Below, in pieces: positions 22,290-34,734 of a stretch of DNA of 64,000 nt. The notes under the pieces were generated by a model. It searched no databases. It was given only the letters and a program-made list of their open reading frames with translations, and was not told the DNA's origin. How positions within the stretch are numbered: position 1 is the first letter of the stretch; every line of letters begins with the position of its first letter. The stretch lies in contig JAPQWV010000300.1 in NCBI GenBank assembly GCA_027422505.1, forward strand, positions 372,001-436,000. Reading direction: 5' to 3'. Made by a program: the position numbers and the translations under genes. This DNA is from Craterostigma plantagineum (Eukaryota > Streptophyta > Magnoliopsida > Lamiales > Linderniaceae).

Positions 22290-23480
22290 AGTCTTGATCG
22301 GAAGTTTCGAGTGAGGATAGGATTTTTTTAGGTTATAAATCTCGAGTTCATGTCGACAATTATATTGTATCGAGATTATGTGTTGGTAATTAAATGTCGA
22401 ACTTTTATGTATTAACTAATATCGACATCTTGTTTGTAAAAGCCTAACATACATTTCGACATTTCATGTAAAAGTCTAACATAAATCTCTACATCTTGGT
22501 TATCATGTCAAGATACACCTCGAGATCTTATAAGCTATGTAGATTAATTTAGTATATATTATGCCGAGATTTCCTTATAATACTGACTTGATATATCGTA
22601 ACATCTCGAAGTCTATCTTGAAGACTTATATCGAAATTATATATATTGTTTAGTTCAAAGCTCGAGATCTTTATATACTGATTAAGTATCGACTTTGAAA
22701 GTGTATAGGAGCTCGACATCTGTCTTTGTTATTGACATCAAGACTTTGTTTAAAAATGTCGAAACAATCTCGAGATTTCCCATTATAATATGACATACAT
22801 CTCGACATCCTTAGGTGTATTAGGTCGAAATGTTATATATTATTAAAATAGGACTCGAAATTCTATAGTCTATATCAAGAGTTGTCTCTAACATATCGAC
22901 ATTTAAGTCACAAAGTAGCTTGAGATCCATGACATCGAAATCCATGCAAAGGCTGTCGAAATTTATTTGCTAAAATACATGTTGAAGTTTGTGTAATAAT
23001 TAGCTTAAACCTCGAAATCCATGTCAATGTCGAGATTCATTTTCTATACAATGTCTTGAAAACATTATTCCAATATCGATACATGTCTCGAGATTTATGC
23101 ATACACCATGTCGAGAATTATTTTGTGCCGAGATCTCTATGTAGTGTTTAAATGTCGAAATATGTGTAATGATTAAAATCTCGAAAGCCTTTAGTGCAAT
23201 GTGGAAACAGATTTCGATTGTATAATTTCAATGTCGAGATTGTACATTTTTAAGCTCAAGAATTATCTAGAAAACCCTAGCTCGAGATATTTTTATTATG
23301 TCGAGACCCATGTAACCCTATCTCGAGAACTATCTTTCTATTTAATTGTGAAATCCCACAATAAAGTTTAAGAACAATGTCGAAATCTAATTTAGAGAAT
23401 AATCTCAAAATATTATATATACGGTTTTAAATTCTAGAACTTTAATTTCGAAATTTATAGAAGTCAAAATTAGGGTCAAA
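22290..23480. repeat. TCGA-dense array
   Basis: Words of the form TCGAGAT, TCGAAAT and TCGACAT recur about every 30 bp, often preceded by ATG or TC (ATGTCGAGATT). By eye there are roughly three dozen TCGA tetranucleotides in 1.2 kb of AT-rich DNA, where about four would be expected by chance. The DNA between them is diverged. Confidence 0.6.
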
Positions 23481-24078
23481 ATTAGGGTTTTCAAATTAAA
23501 CCAGTTTTGTGAAATTATGACTAGACTAACGAACCCTAATTTATTATGATTGTATATTTAGGATTTGAAGGTTAGCGACATACTGTACGATAGGTTAAAA
23601 AGCTAAGGATACCAGGTAAGTGGAAATCGTAACTACAACACATAATTTTTATGTGCGTGAAATTATGTGTTATGTGCTCTTATGATTTTAAGCGACTACT
23701 TGCTTATGTGACTTACGTGATTTGATGTGATGAAAATTATTATATGAACATGACACGCTTATTCATGGCATGAGCATATGCATGCACGACTAGTATGAGA
23801 GTCAGGGAAATAGCGTGCATGAGTATAAGATCGCTTGAGAGCGATGTATATTTGCCGATATAGGCATTTGTGTCGACTCAATGATGAGTCTCGGCTCTTC
23901 TATGCTACCACGGCGATTCACGAAGCCGAATTACCTGAATCACGAAAGGTAGGGGGAATACCCCGTAGCGGGAGATGCAACCTGGAGGATGCGACTCGAG
24001 GGTATGAGCGGCACCGAGGGAACCTCGAGTGTTGGCGACCTCGTAGTAAGCTACCAGTGAGAAGCGCCCGCGTGTCAG

Positions 24079-24270
24079 ACCGCATTGGGATGGAAAGGCA
24101 CCTTAGGGTTAAACAAAATTTGTGTGCCCGGGTTAGTCTCTCAATGGGACGGCATTGGGATTGAAAGGCACTAGTAGCCTCTCAGTGTGGATCACACTGG
24201 GATTGAAAGGCACTAGTAGCCTCTCAGTGTGTACCGCATTGGGATTGAAAGGCACCATAGGGTTACGCAC
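24079..24270. repeat. Tandem repeats of about 44 bp (four units)
   Basis: Four units share GCATTGGGATTGAAAGGCAC; two of them are followed by TAGTAGCCTCTCAGTGTG. The last unit is degenerate. Confidence 0.75.
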
Positions 24271-24845
24271 AGATTGAGTACTCGGGTTTAGCCTCCCAGT
24301 GTGTGTACTGCCACTTGTACCCTTAGGGGTTTGAGCTCTATATGGTGCATAGTAAGATTGAAAGTCGAGGGCCCAAATATGTTATGAAAGGTCAAGAAGA
24401 AGGTGATAAAGGTCAGGAAGAATGTGAGGTGTAGATAGCATTGGCACGAATGCCTTCGCTATTTAGGTCACGTGCATTGCATGCATGATTTTCACTTACT
24501 GAGCTTTATAAGCTCATTCCACGTTTTTATGTGTTGTAGGACCCCGCGATCACGGTACGTGATCATTTTCACGGCGAGGCCAACTTTTGAAGCTTCCGTG
24601 GGCTTTTGAGATGGAAGTGTGTGCATGGATGCGACCTCGTGGAGGCCCATTAGATAGATTTATTTTGACCCGCATGCGCGCTTTCCTAGGTAAATCGGAC
24701 CCACCGATGATTTAGTAGGAATAGTTACGATTCCTTTATATAAAAGGAAAAATTTTATTCGAAATTTCATACGACCTATTTCATTATTTGGAAATTAGTC
24801 GCGTAGACTAGTAAGAAAGTAGTGGTGGAAGGCGGGGCTGCCACA

Positions 24846-24945
24846 CATACGCATTTCGAATTGCTAAATTTGTAGTGCATATCTCATCTTAAGTACATGG
24901 AACCATCAAAACTCAAATATAGTGCACGACCAAAAAAGGTCAACA
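24846..24945 (-). repeat. Sirevirus 3' LTR, last part
   Basis: Ends in CCAAAAAAGGTCAACA, corresponding to the CCAAAAAGGTCAACA end of the LTRs at 43978 and 52333. Confidence 0.7.
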
Positions 24946-25751
24946 TTCTCCCCTTTTTGATGATGACATGTTACTAAAATGAGCATATTCGGACATGTAG
25001 GTATGCAACATATGAGCCTAATTTAATCATGGACAGAGCATGAAAGATATCAAGTTTCACATGAAACGCGCATGCTCCCCCTATCTAAGTGCAATACTTC
25101 ATGTCGACATTCATAGCATGTTCACTAATCATTGCAGAGATAGATGAAAGTACCACACATAAGTTACCAGACTTTCATGATTTTGATGTCCCTGACTATG
25201 TGCAGATATGATGCCGCATGATTCCATGATATCACATAAAGGTTACAGCAGAAACAGCACACATAAGTATCATGACCATTACACTCCCCCTGACTTAGAT
25301 ATCCAAAAAATTTCTCAAAGCATAAGTCAGCATGAGTCAGTACACACAAGGGTTAGTCAAGGAATTAAATCTGAGCAAAAAGAAAAAAAAAATATAGTCA
25401 TAACCATAAGCATAGCAATGTCTTATCCCAACAGCAGGGATCACACCCACGTACCTGTCTTATTACACACTTAGTCCATAATTCTCTCCCCCTTCAGCAT
25501 CAAAAAGGGTGAGGACAAAAACTACTAAGACACTTAGACACGGGATTACTAGACGCGGAACGGAACTGCAGAAAGCAAAGGATGGGAACATCATAGATCG
25601 CACTAAATGCTATCGAACTCGCTGTCAGACGAGGCGCACTTCTTCAGTTTCTTCCCAAACTTTGATAGCTTGCGAAGGATCTCAACATTCTGGTGCTTGA
25701 GCTTGCCGACCTTCTTGAAAATGGCAGTGATATCAGTGCGAATCTCTGTGA
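24946..25751 (-). other. Sirevirus 3' non-coding region with repeated polypurine tracts
   Basis: TTCTCCCCTTTTTGATGATGAC next to the LTR is the polypurine tract on the minus strand. Further copies of the CTCCCCCT type are at about 25075, 25284 and 25484. The remainder is non-coding. Confidence 0.6.
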
Positions 25752-27169
25752 TCACATCATCGCGTGTTGGCGTTCTTCAGCAGGTTTCTCATCACTATCA
25801 GTCAGATCGACTACCTTGGCCTTTCCCTTACCAATGGGCGCCTTTTTCAAAGAAGTCGTAACTGCTTTCTTATCCTTAATACTAAACCAACCAACTTGCT
25901 TCTCATAGTAAATCCCCATGCGCTTGAGAGTCTTAAGATCGACCACGTGCTGTGTAGTGTTCTCCCAACTTGGTGGCAGCTGAATTCCTTCGAGTTCGAA
26001 CACATGGGACAGAATCATGCCATATGGAAGCAGCTTCTCAGGGCTTTTGAAAGCATAGATCATGTATTTCATAATGGCATAGGCTAGATTGAATTTGCGA
26101 TTCTTAGAGATCATGAATACGGTGAAAGTGCTCATGGCATTCATGTTGGTGGAGTGTCCGCCGCTGCCGATCTTAGCGCTCCATAGGGTCATGTTCAGGA
26201 CTTTGTGAAGGTTGTCGTGATCTATCCCTAGTTTCTTAAGAGCTACCCCTTCAGCAAACTTAGGTCACCTATTGCTGTTCCACAGGGCTCTAGTGTACTC
26301 AGACAGACTGAACTCATCAGACTCACACCACTCACCCATACTGAAGTGCCTAATCCCAATGTTACTCACCCCAAGCATCTCATTGAGCTTCTCACAGTTC
26401 CACTCAATTCTATTACCCAGAACATAAGAGGTTATCAAAATGTCAAAATCGGTCTCTTCATAGCTAGGTTGGAATAAAAAAGCTTCACAGCTTCAGGGTA
26501 ATCGGTCCTATTGATACTAAGAAATTTCTCCCACCCAAATCTAACTAACCACGTAAGAGCAGTACAGGAAGGGAACTCATCAAACAGGATTCCACGGCCT
26601 CTAGCAATATCACGATTTATCAGGCTTTGAAAGTTCTCTTCAGCAGTGGGATCTAGGAATTTTACCTCGAAAAAGATCTCATCGGGCTTGTTGATGTCGA
26701 AGATTGCTTTAGAGATATTGGCCACTGTCTCGTCCTCACTGGAGTGTCCTTCCTTTGAGACTGAAGGTTCCTTAGGTGGGGTGTTCTGCTTGAGCGGACT
26801 AGGGTTACGAGCAAGAGAGGGCTGTGGAGTAGGCTGACGAACTGGAGATGGTGGAGGAGTGGATTCACAAACCGGAGATGGTGGTGGAGTGGGTTCACGA
26901 ACTGGAGAGACATGAGAAGTGTGCTCACGGACAGGAGTGGTTTTAGGAGACGGAGATGGCTTACGAGAAGGTTCTTTGTGGACGTTTTGGCTTTCTTTAG
27001 AAGATTTGGAAGATTTTCCAGATTTTGTCGAGGGCTTAGTTTTCGAGCGGGTGGTTCTCGAAGGAGGCGACAAAGTGGGGGACGGTGACTCCTTAGGCAT
27101 TGGCTCATTTCGCTTCTTCCCAGCGCTGGAGCCTGCGTCGATGAGCTTAGATCTGGCCGTTCTCACCAT
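25752..27169 (-). pseudogene. Sirevirus third ORF (env-like / plant transposon protein domain)
   Basis: The ORF begins at 27169. It encodes a Lys/Ser/Pro-rich N-terminal part with repeated PTPxPSPVRxP-like words (about residues 45-130). A globular segment follows (AIFDINKPDEIFFEVKF, then FGWEKFLSINRTDYPEAVKLFYSNL), typical of the extra ORF found 3' of pol in many Sireviruses and annotated as a putative plant transposon protein. The frame breaks at about 26435 and again near 26190-26270. The last piece (26192-25752) carries the rest of the domain and an acidic/basic tail. Its function in the element is unknown; 'env-like' reflects position only. Confidence 0.65.
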
Positions 27170-27424
27170 TGTTTTAGGGTTTTCAGAGGTAAAGAGAGTA
27201 AGAGACGATGGAAGGTAGAAGAAGAAGTAATTGAGAGAAGATAGATAGATGTAGACGGTTGATGGGACTGATGATTTTAAAATTCAAAAAGAAATCGTGA
27301 GAGTGAGAGGAGAGGCTGAAGGGATCGAAGATTTTATTTCCTAATTTGAGACATCTACTGAAGGATATCGTCTATATAAGGTTGTGAAATAATAGGCTGG
27401 AGGAGGGGATCATCTTTTCTTAAT

Positions 27425-29540
27425 TAGCTCTAGGATTCGTAAACGCTGATGGATATCACTGAACTTACTTTCTATGAGAGGCTTAGTAAGGATATCAGCC
27501 AATTGATCTGTGGTACCCACGAAATCAATGCTAATATTTCCTTTTTGAACATGATCTCGAATAAATTGATGTTCTATTTCTATGTGCTTGGTTCGGGAGT
27601 GAGGGACTGGATTCTTAGTGATACTAATAGCACTGGACTGTCACAGAGAACAGGGATCTTATCATAGCTTAGACCGTAATCGCTAAGAGTTTGTCTTAAC
27701 CATAACAGTTGTTGACAACAATTTCCTAGAGCCATATACTCGGCTTCGGTTGTGGACAGGGCAGCCGCATTCTGTTTCTTAGTAGACCAAGTTACAAGGG
27801 AAATACCAAGTAATTGGCAAGTTCCACCTGGTACTTTTTCTGTCATCCCTACAACCCACATAGTCAGCATCAGAGTACCCTACTAAAGGAAATTCTTCGC
27901 TAGTTCATACCATAAACCTAAATTCATGGTTCCCTTAAGGTATCTAAGTATACGTTTAACAGCAGTCAAGTGAGATTCCCTAGGGTTCGATTGATATCTA
28001 GAGCACATACCAACAGCGAACATGATATCTGGCCTACTTGCAGTGAGATAAAGTAAACTACCTATAATGGCACGATACTTAGTTTGATCCACTTGTGTAC
28101 CTGATTCGTCACTGTCAATTTTTGCTGTTTGTGCATAGGAGTGGGTAGTGCCTTGGAATCAGCCACTCCGAACTTCTGCAATAACTCTTTAGTGTATTTG
28201 GTCTGAGAGATGAAGGTTCCATTACACTGTTGCTTTTTTTGGAGACGCAAGAAGTAATTTAGCTCCCCCATGAGACTCATTTCAAATTCTAGCTGCATAG
28301 ACTTAGAAAACTCTTCGCAGAGCAGGTTATTGGTACTTCCAAAAATGATATCATCAATATAAATTTGTACCAGTAACATGTGATCACCATCATGCTTAAT
28401 AAATAGGGTGTTATCAATAGTTCCAGTAGTAGATCCCATATCTATCAAAAATTTGCTAAGTCTTTCGTACCAAGCCCTACGTGCTTGTTTCAAACCATAT
28501 AAAGCTTTATTTAATTTGAAAACATGATCTGAAAACTCTTCATTTAAAATCCAGGGGGTTGTTCGACGTAAGCTTATTCATTTATAAAACCATTTAAGAA
28601 AGCATTTTTTACGTCCATTTGAAATAACTTGAATCTTTTAAAGCATGCATAGGTAAGTAATATACGAATGGATTCAAGTCTAGATACGAGGGCGAACGTT
28701 TCCTCATAATCAATACCTTCTTCTTGAGAATAACCTTTAGCGACTAACCTTGCTTTGTTGGGGATAACGTTACCATTTTCATCAAGCTTGTTGCGGAATA
28801 CCCACTTGGTACCGTGACTGACTTGTCATGAGGTCGTTCCATAAGTGTCCACACGTGGCTCTTACCGATTTGAGCAGGTTCTTCCTGCATAGCAGATATC
28901 CATGAGTTTTCAGTGACAGCTTCATTTACTGACCTGGGTTCCACCAAGGATAGTAGAGCATTGGGGGAATCCTCTGAAAATTGGTTTCGTGCAGTAGCTC
29001 TAGTTCTGATCCCGGAGGTGATGTTCCCAATGACTTGATCAGTGGGATGGCTGGATGCATGCTTGAACTTTCTTTGAGGTGGAACTTCAATGGGTTCCGG
29101 TTCAGCAGTGGGATCACCAGCTTCATCCTGAGGGGACTCGTCAGTTGGCACTTGCGGTATCTGTAAATCTGCAGGGGTCATATCTAAACCTTCCTCATTA
29201 GTAGCACGCGACGTGAGATACTCATCAAAGGTTACATGCATTGATTCCTGTACAGTCTCTTTTCTTTTGTTGAATACACGATATGCCTTAGAATGGAGAC
29301 TATAACCTAAGAATATGCCCTCATCCACCCTTGAGTCGAATTTACCCCTTTTGTCCCTATCATTTAAAATAAAACATTTGCAACCAAAAACACGAAAGTA
29401 TCCTATGTTGGGTGTTCTACCATTCCACAGCTCATAGGGAGTCTTTTTCAGAATAGTCTAAGAAAAACACGATTTGAAACATAGCTATTGTGCTAACAGC
29501 TTCTGCCCAAAATTTCTTAGGGAGATTATACTCATGTAAC
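27425..29540 (-). pseudogene. Sirevirus pol, 3' part: end of integrase, RT, RNase H
   Basis: On the minus strand, from high to low coordinate: end of the integrase core and C-terminal domain (29540-28744, with GIFLGYSLHSKAYRVFNKR), reverse transcriptase (about 28740-28062, catalytic YIDDIIFGS near 28340-28370), and RNase H (27870-27425, ALSTTEAEYMAL). Several frameshifts and stops interrupt it, one in an A/T run at 28119-28123. It ends abruptly at 29540 in the integrase. The missing upstream part is found, beginning at the same point, at 57456. See findings. Confidence 0.8.
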
Positions 29541-30064
29541 GTTTCTTTGGTGGGGGGGGGGGAGGAATCTACTAAGGGGGGTGACTCAACTAGAGAATTT
29601 TACAGAGAGAGACCCATTTTTCCTTGATGCAACTTTGAAAAGGGGAGTAGAAAAAAAAGGGTCATTCATTCAGAATTGTTTGGCAGTTTCAAAGTCCAAC
29701 CCAATAATTATTCAGACAGACTTGAATTGCTTCTCAACTTATCAAACCAGTCCTACATAAACCTAAAAGAGAAATAACTGAGCATTGGAAAATCTTTGGT
29801 TGTTCGTAAGTCGACAAGAAGAATCAACGTTGATTCAAGTAGGGACGAGTTCGGGTCTCATCCCCGCATACATACATATTTACCAACTAGTAACTTTAGA
29901 TTCCAATCGGAATGGTTAATCACCTGCCACCTTAAAGTATTTAGTATATTATATTTTTTAATATGAGAGAAAATAAGGTCAAAGTAAGATATAAATAAGC
30001 ATTAGTTTTTTGGAAGTATATTTGAAGTTCACTCCGAATAAAACTTCCCATTAACGATGTCTTG
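29541..30064. other. Unassigned filler with an 11-base G run
   Basis: TGGGGGGGGGGGAGG at about 29551-29563 and then AT-rich DNA without recognisable repeats or genes. It could be organellar, but I cannot match it to a gene. Confidence 0.35.
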
Positions 30065-31589
30065 GAAATTTGCATTCAGGCCCCAGTTAGTAAGTTTGTA
30101 AAGGGTTCAGTCCCTGTCAGAGATGAAATTAGTTTAAAGGACCAACTTTTCGAAAAATGCAGAGATAAGGATTAAAACTATGTATTGACGAAAATACCCC
30201 TCGCAACATACTGAACTAATAGTTATTTTCCGGCGACTTTCTGTTATGCTTTTAGATTATATTGTTATAAACATCCAGCGAAATGTTATTTTCCATACCT
30301 TTACTACGATGCAGAAAATTGTTATCGACGGAGTATTTATTTACGAATCTCGTTTTTACAGTGAATCGAGGTTCGAAATTTCGAATGCCCATTAACCAAC
30401 CAATTTCGGCGTGTAATGTAGGATGTATTGTGGTATTGACGAAGCAACATGTAAGATGTGTATGAGTTTTTTTATCTTTCTATTTAGGGTTCTAATATGC
30501 GAAAATAAGATGAAATCAAAGAAATTTTTGGCACCGATTACATCTAGTACGTACAAATTCGAAGTACCCATAGTATGGGCAGCTCGGTGTGGCTCATTAT
30601 TTGCTCTTTCCTCCGACCTTCATCTTTCAATTTCGCGAAAATACGAACGACCCCAATATTTGGGTATATTTTTACTGTGTCTAAATTGTTACTCGAAGTG
30701 CCAAATCTGTTACCTGTTGCGTGAAACTTGTTACTGTGTCTGTGAAAACCGTTGTTAAACTGAACTTAATTGTTACCAATTATAGTGTTCAAATTTGCGC
30801 GAATAAGATGAAGTTGAAGCCGTTTTTGGTAACGATTACATGTAATATCTATAAATTCGAAGTATCCATAGTATGGAAAGCTCGGAGCGGCACATTGTTT
30901 GGTCGTTCATCCGACGTTCATCTTTTAATTTCGCGAAAATACGATCGACCCCAAGAATTTGGATATTTTTTTGTGTTCAAACTGTTACTCGCAGTGTCAA
31001 ATGTGTTACCCGTTGTGCCAAAATCGTTACTAGTTTTGTCAAGACCGTTATTAAACTTAACTTAATTGTTACCATGTGTAGTGTTCCAATTTGCGAAAAT
31101 AAGATGAAATCAAAGCCGTTTTTGGCAACGATTACGAAGTACCCATAGTAGGGGAATCTCGATGCGGCACATTATTTGCTCGTTCGTCCAACGTTTACCT
31201 TTTAATTACGCAAAAATACGGTCGATCCCGATAATTTGGGTATATTTTTACTGTCATCAAAGTTCTCAGTATGCGAAACTCGTTACTATGTCTGCCAAAC
31301 CTGTTATTTAACTTTAATTAATTGTTGGGTGTATTTTTTTCGTTTTGGCCGATTTGTAAAATTCTCGGGATCTGTTACTAGTATATGTGTTTCTGTTACT
31401 ATGTTGACTAAATTTGTTACTAAATTATTGGTGAAATTTTGGCCGGGAAAACCAGAATGAGATGATTGGGCGGGAGTCTAAATAAAATCAAACGTAGATT
31501 ATCTGTTACCAGATATGTGTAAAACTGTTACTAGTTATATGTTTATATGTTACCAGAATTATTATTATAGTTTGTGAATTTGGGTTTTT

Positions 31590-33270
31590 GATTAAAATCA
31601 TAACCTAAACTTATATATTTTTATGTAAAACTTCGCAAAATTGACATATTTTAGTGAACATAGCGTGTTTGAAGTATAAAATTTAAAAATCATAAAGTAA
31701 ACTAATTACATATTAAATTGTTATTTTGACTATGTATTTTGTTACTCGTGTTGTGTTTGCTTGTTACCGACATATCAATTTCTGTTATCTTCTCCTCTTC
31801 AATTGCTGGTGATCGTTCTTAAAACTATTATTGAATGAAATCAGAAAATAATATAGGGTTTGTGATTAAGATTAATTGAAGATGTCATTACTTTTATCGA
31901 GTCATTTATGTTAGGTCGACATCTGAATTATAATAAACATCTAATAGTTCATTTCCGCAACGTTTTGTGTAAGTATAATCGATTTGGTAGAAGCATGATC
32001 ATCCTTTTAAGAAGAGTGCTACTTGCTTTCCATACTATATACTCCAACTTCTTCAATTCCAACATAATCTCCACGAAAATCACAACCTAAACTAATATGT
32101 TTTTATCTAAAACTTCATAAATTGATATATTTTAGTGAATGTAGCGTGTTTGAAGTATAAAATTTTAAAATCATAAAGTAAACTAATTACATATTAAATT
32201 GTTATTTTGACTATGTATTATGTTACTCGTGTTGTGTTTGCTTGTTACCGACATATCAATTTCTGTTATCTTCTCCTCTTCAAATTGTTGCTGATCACTG
32301 ATAAACTGTTACTGCATGAAATCAGTAAACAACATAGGGTTTGTGATTAAGATTAATTGAAGATGTCATTAATTTTGTCGAGTCATTTATGTTAGGTCGA
32401 CCATCTGGATTGTAATAAACATCTAATAGTTCATTTCCACAACGTTTTGTGTAAGTATAATCAATTTGGTAGAAGCATGATCATCATTTCAAGAAGAGTG
32501 CTACTTGTTTTCCAACTATATACTTCACCTTCTTCAATTCCAACGAAAATCACAACCTAAACTAATATGTTTTTATCTAAAACTTCGTAAATTGATATAT
32601 TGTAGTGAATGTAGCGTGTTTGAAGTATAAAATTTGAAAATCATAAAGTAAACTAATTACATATTAAATTGTTATTGTTATTTCGTATTCTGTTACTCGT
32701 GTTGTGTTTCCCTGTTATCTACATATCAATTTCTGTTATTTTCTTCTCTTTAATTGTTGCTGATCATTCTTAAACTGTTACTGCATGAAATCAGTAAACA
32801 ACATAGAGTTTACATTTAAGATTAATCGAAGATGTCATTAATTTTGTTGAATCATTTATGTTAGGTCGACCATCTGGATTGTAATAAACAACTAATAGTT
32901 ATATCCGCAACGTTTAGAGTAAGTAGAATCGATTTATTAGGAGCATGATCATCCGTTCAAGAAGAGTGCTCTTGTTTTCCATACTATATACTTCAACTTC
33001 TTCAATGCCAACATAATCTCCACGAAAATCACAACATAAGCTAGTATATTTAATCTAAAACTTCGTAATTTTATATACTTTAGTGAATGTAGCGTGTTTG
33101 CAATATAAAAATGAAAATCATAAAGTAAACTAAGTACATATTAAATTGTTATTTTGACTATGTATTCTGTTACTCGTGTTGTGTTCCCTTGTTACCTACG
33201 TATCACTTTCTGTTTTTTTCTCCTCTTTAATTGTTTCTGATCAGTGTTACACTGTTACTGCAGGAATCAT
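31590..33270. repeat. 475-bp tandem repeats, four units
   Basis: The word AATCATAAAGTAAACTAA recurs at about 31690, 32171, 32640 and 33117, each time followed by TTGTTATT, then GTTACTCGTGTTGTG. Units are about 85-95% alike, and later units have small deletions. Confidence 0.85.
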
Positions 33271-33514
33271 GCATACATTTTCAGCAACAGAAGCAAAGTT
33301 TGTTCAAAAGAAACATCTTACACATAAGTATCAGATAATATAGCACCAAATTGTAACATCCTCGTCGTCGCTGCTCGTCTTCGATTTCTTCGATTAATTT
33401 GGGGGTTATCGATTTGGTATTAGCGAAAAGAACTTAAAGAATAAAAGTTATACATAATTAAGTTAGATATTCACAGGAATTTGAATCAAGGTCATTTGAA
33501 TTCTAGATCGAAAA

Positions 33515-33615
33515 TAAATTGTTACCCAGAGTAAATAAATTGTTACCCATAATGCATAAAGTGTTACTCGGAATGCATAAATTGTTACCCAGAATGCGTA
33601 AGTTGTTACTTAGCG
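33515..33615. repeat. GTTACCC minisatellite, block 1
   Basis: Four to five 21-24 bp units of the type TTGTTACCCAGAATGCATAAA, ending in GTTACTTAGCGAGCG. Confidence 0.75.
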
Positions 33616-33957
33616 AGCGTTTTATTAGCAAAAGCTTCAATCATGGGCCGCTTCAAATTTCTTCGCGATTAACATCAATGTTTTCATTGATTATTAAGAC
33701 TCACGATCAATTTCACCTTATTCAGTCATTAAAGTTCAAATTTTTCCTTGTTTCAATGAGATTTTCGAATTACTTTTAATACATAATTCCATTATAAACT
33801 TCAAAAAATTTCAATGATTAGTGACACCCATGGGAAATTATCATCGATTTAAACCTTATTCGGTCATTAACGTCGAGATTGAGCCGACTTTTAGATCGTA
33901 AGTTTTGGACTTCGTTGAACGTGATTTGTGCATTCATCCTTTGGAAGAGACGGCACA

Positions 33958-34170
33958 GTGTTACCCAGAATGCGTAAATTGTTACCCGGGATGCATGAAC
34001 TGTTATCCAGAATGCATAAAGCGTTACCCGGGATAGTGTTACCCAGTATGCATGAACTGTTACCCAGACGGCATAGTGTTACCCAGTATGCATGAACTGT
34101 TACCCAGAATGCATAAAGCGTTACCCGGATGCATAAACTGTTACCCAGAATGCAAAAATTGTTACTTAGC
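33958..34170. repeat. GTTACCC minisatellite, block 2
   Basis: About nine units of the same motif, with ATGCATGAACTGTTACCCAG variants. It ends in the same GTTACTTAGCGAGCG word and the same following 200 bp as block 1, so block 1 plus its flank and block 2 plus its flank form a larger duplication. Confidence 0.75.
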
Positions 34171-34734
34171 GAGCGTTTTTTTAGCAAAAGCTTCAATCAT
34201 GGGCCGCGTCAAATTTCATCGCGATTAACATCAATATTTTCATTGATTATTAAGACACACTATCAATTTCACCTTATTCAGCATAAAGTTAAGATTTTCC
34301 CTTGTTTCAACGAGATTTTCGAACTACTTTTTAATACATTATTCCAATATAAACTTCAAAAATTTTCATTGATTATTGACACCCATGAGAAATTATCATC
34401 GATTTAACCTTATTTGGTCATAACGTCGAGATTGAGCCGGCTTTAGACCGTAATTTTGGTATTCGTTGAAGGTTGTTTTTGCTTCAATCGTTTGTTGAAG
34501 AAGATGGCATATGGGTGTAACTTTGGCGAATATGAGGGATAGAAAGGTCATTTACAATGAGGTTGGTCCTTCAAACTAATATTTTCAATAATCAGGTCCT
34601 TTAAACTAACGTGACCTCTGACAGGGACTGAACTATTTCCAAAACTACAAAATAGGGACTGAATGCAAATTTACCCTTAAATCAATTTGACATTATTATT
34701 AAAAAAATATTGCAAGAGAAGACACAGTCGCGGG

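Larger units (their letters stand above)
21941..24845. mobile_element. Insertion in the LTR; candidate long solo LTR
   Basis: About 2.9 kb of non-coding DNA separates the two parts of the Sirevirus LTR. Its right end, AAGGCGGGGCTGCCACA, looks like the end of a long gypsy LTR, and the interior is unlike the copia LTR. I could not find its 5' end or a target duplication. It contains the TCGA-dense array and the 44-bp tandem repeats listed next. No ORF has protein-like content. Confidence 0.45.
30065..34672. mobile_element. 4.6-kb non-coding TIR element with internal tandem repeats (copy 2)
   Basis: The left end (30065-30150) and the inverted right end (about 34550-34672) match over about 120 bp: AAATTTGCATTCAG, then TTCAGTCCCTGTCAGAG, then TTAGTTTAAAGGACC. 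Between them lie several GTTAC-rich blocks, four 475-bp tandem units and GTTACCC minisatellites. I found no target duplication and no readable transposase, so the superfamily is unknown. A diverged relative is at 16.8-19.9 kb. Confidence 0.6.

Noticed and set aside
23835..24164. 109-aa + strand ORF
   Set aside because: Arg-rich with no family features, in a candidate LTR with tandem repeats; more likely chance.
29541..29960. Organellar insertion
   Set aside because: Composition and homopolymers hint at it, but I could not match any gene or known spacer, so it is left unassigned.
33958..34170. Regular repeats resembling a CRISPR array
   Set aside because: Units are contiguous and variable with no unique spacers, and the genome is a plant; it is a minisatellite.
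33891..34196. Minus-strand ORF with periodic CILGNS-like residues
   Set aside because: It is the translated GTTACCC minisatellite; there is no protein-like context.
33519..34407. Short + strand ORFs repeated at 33519 and 34129
   Set aside because: Their similarity comes from the duplicated non-coding block of the GTTAC element.
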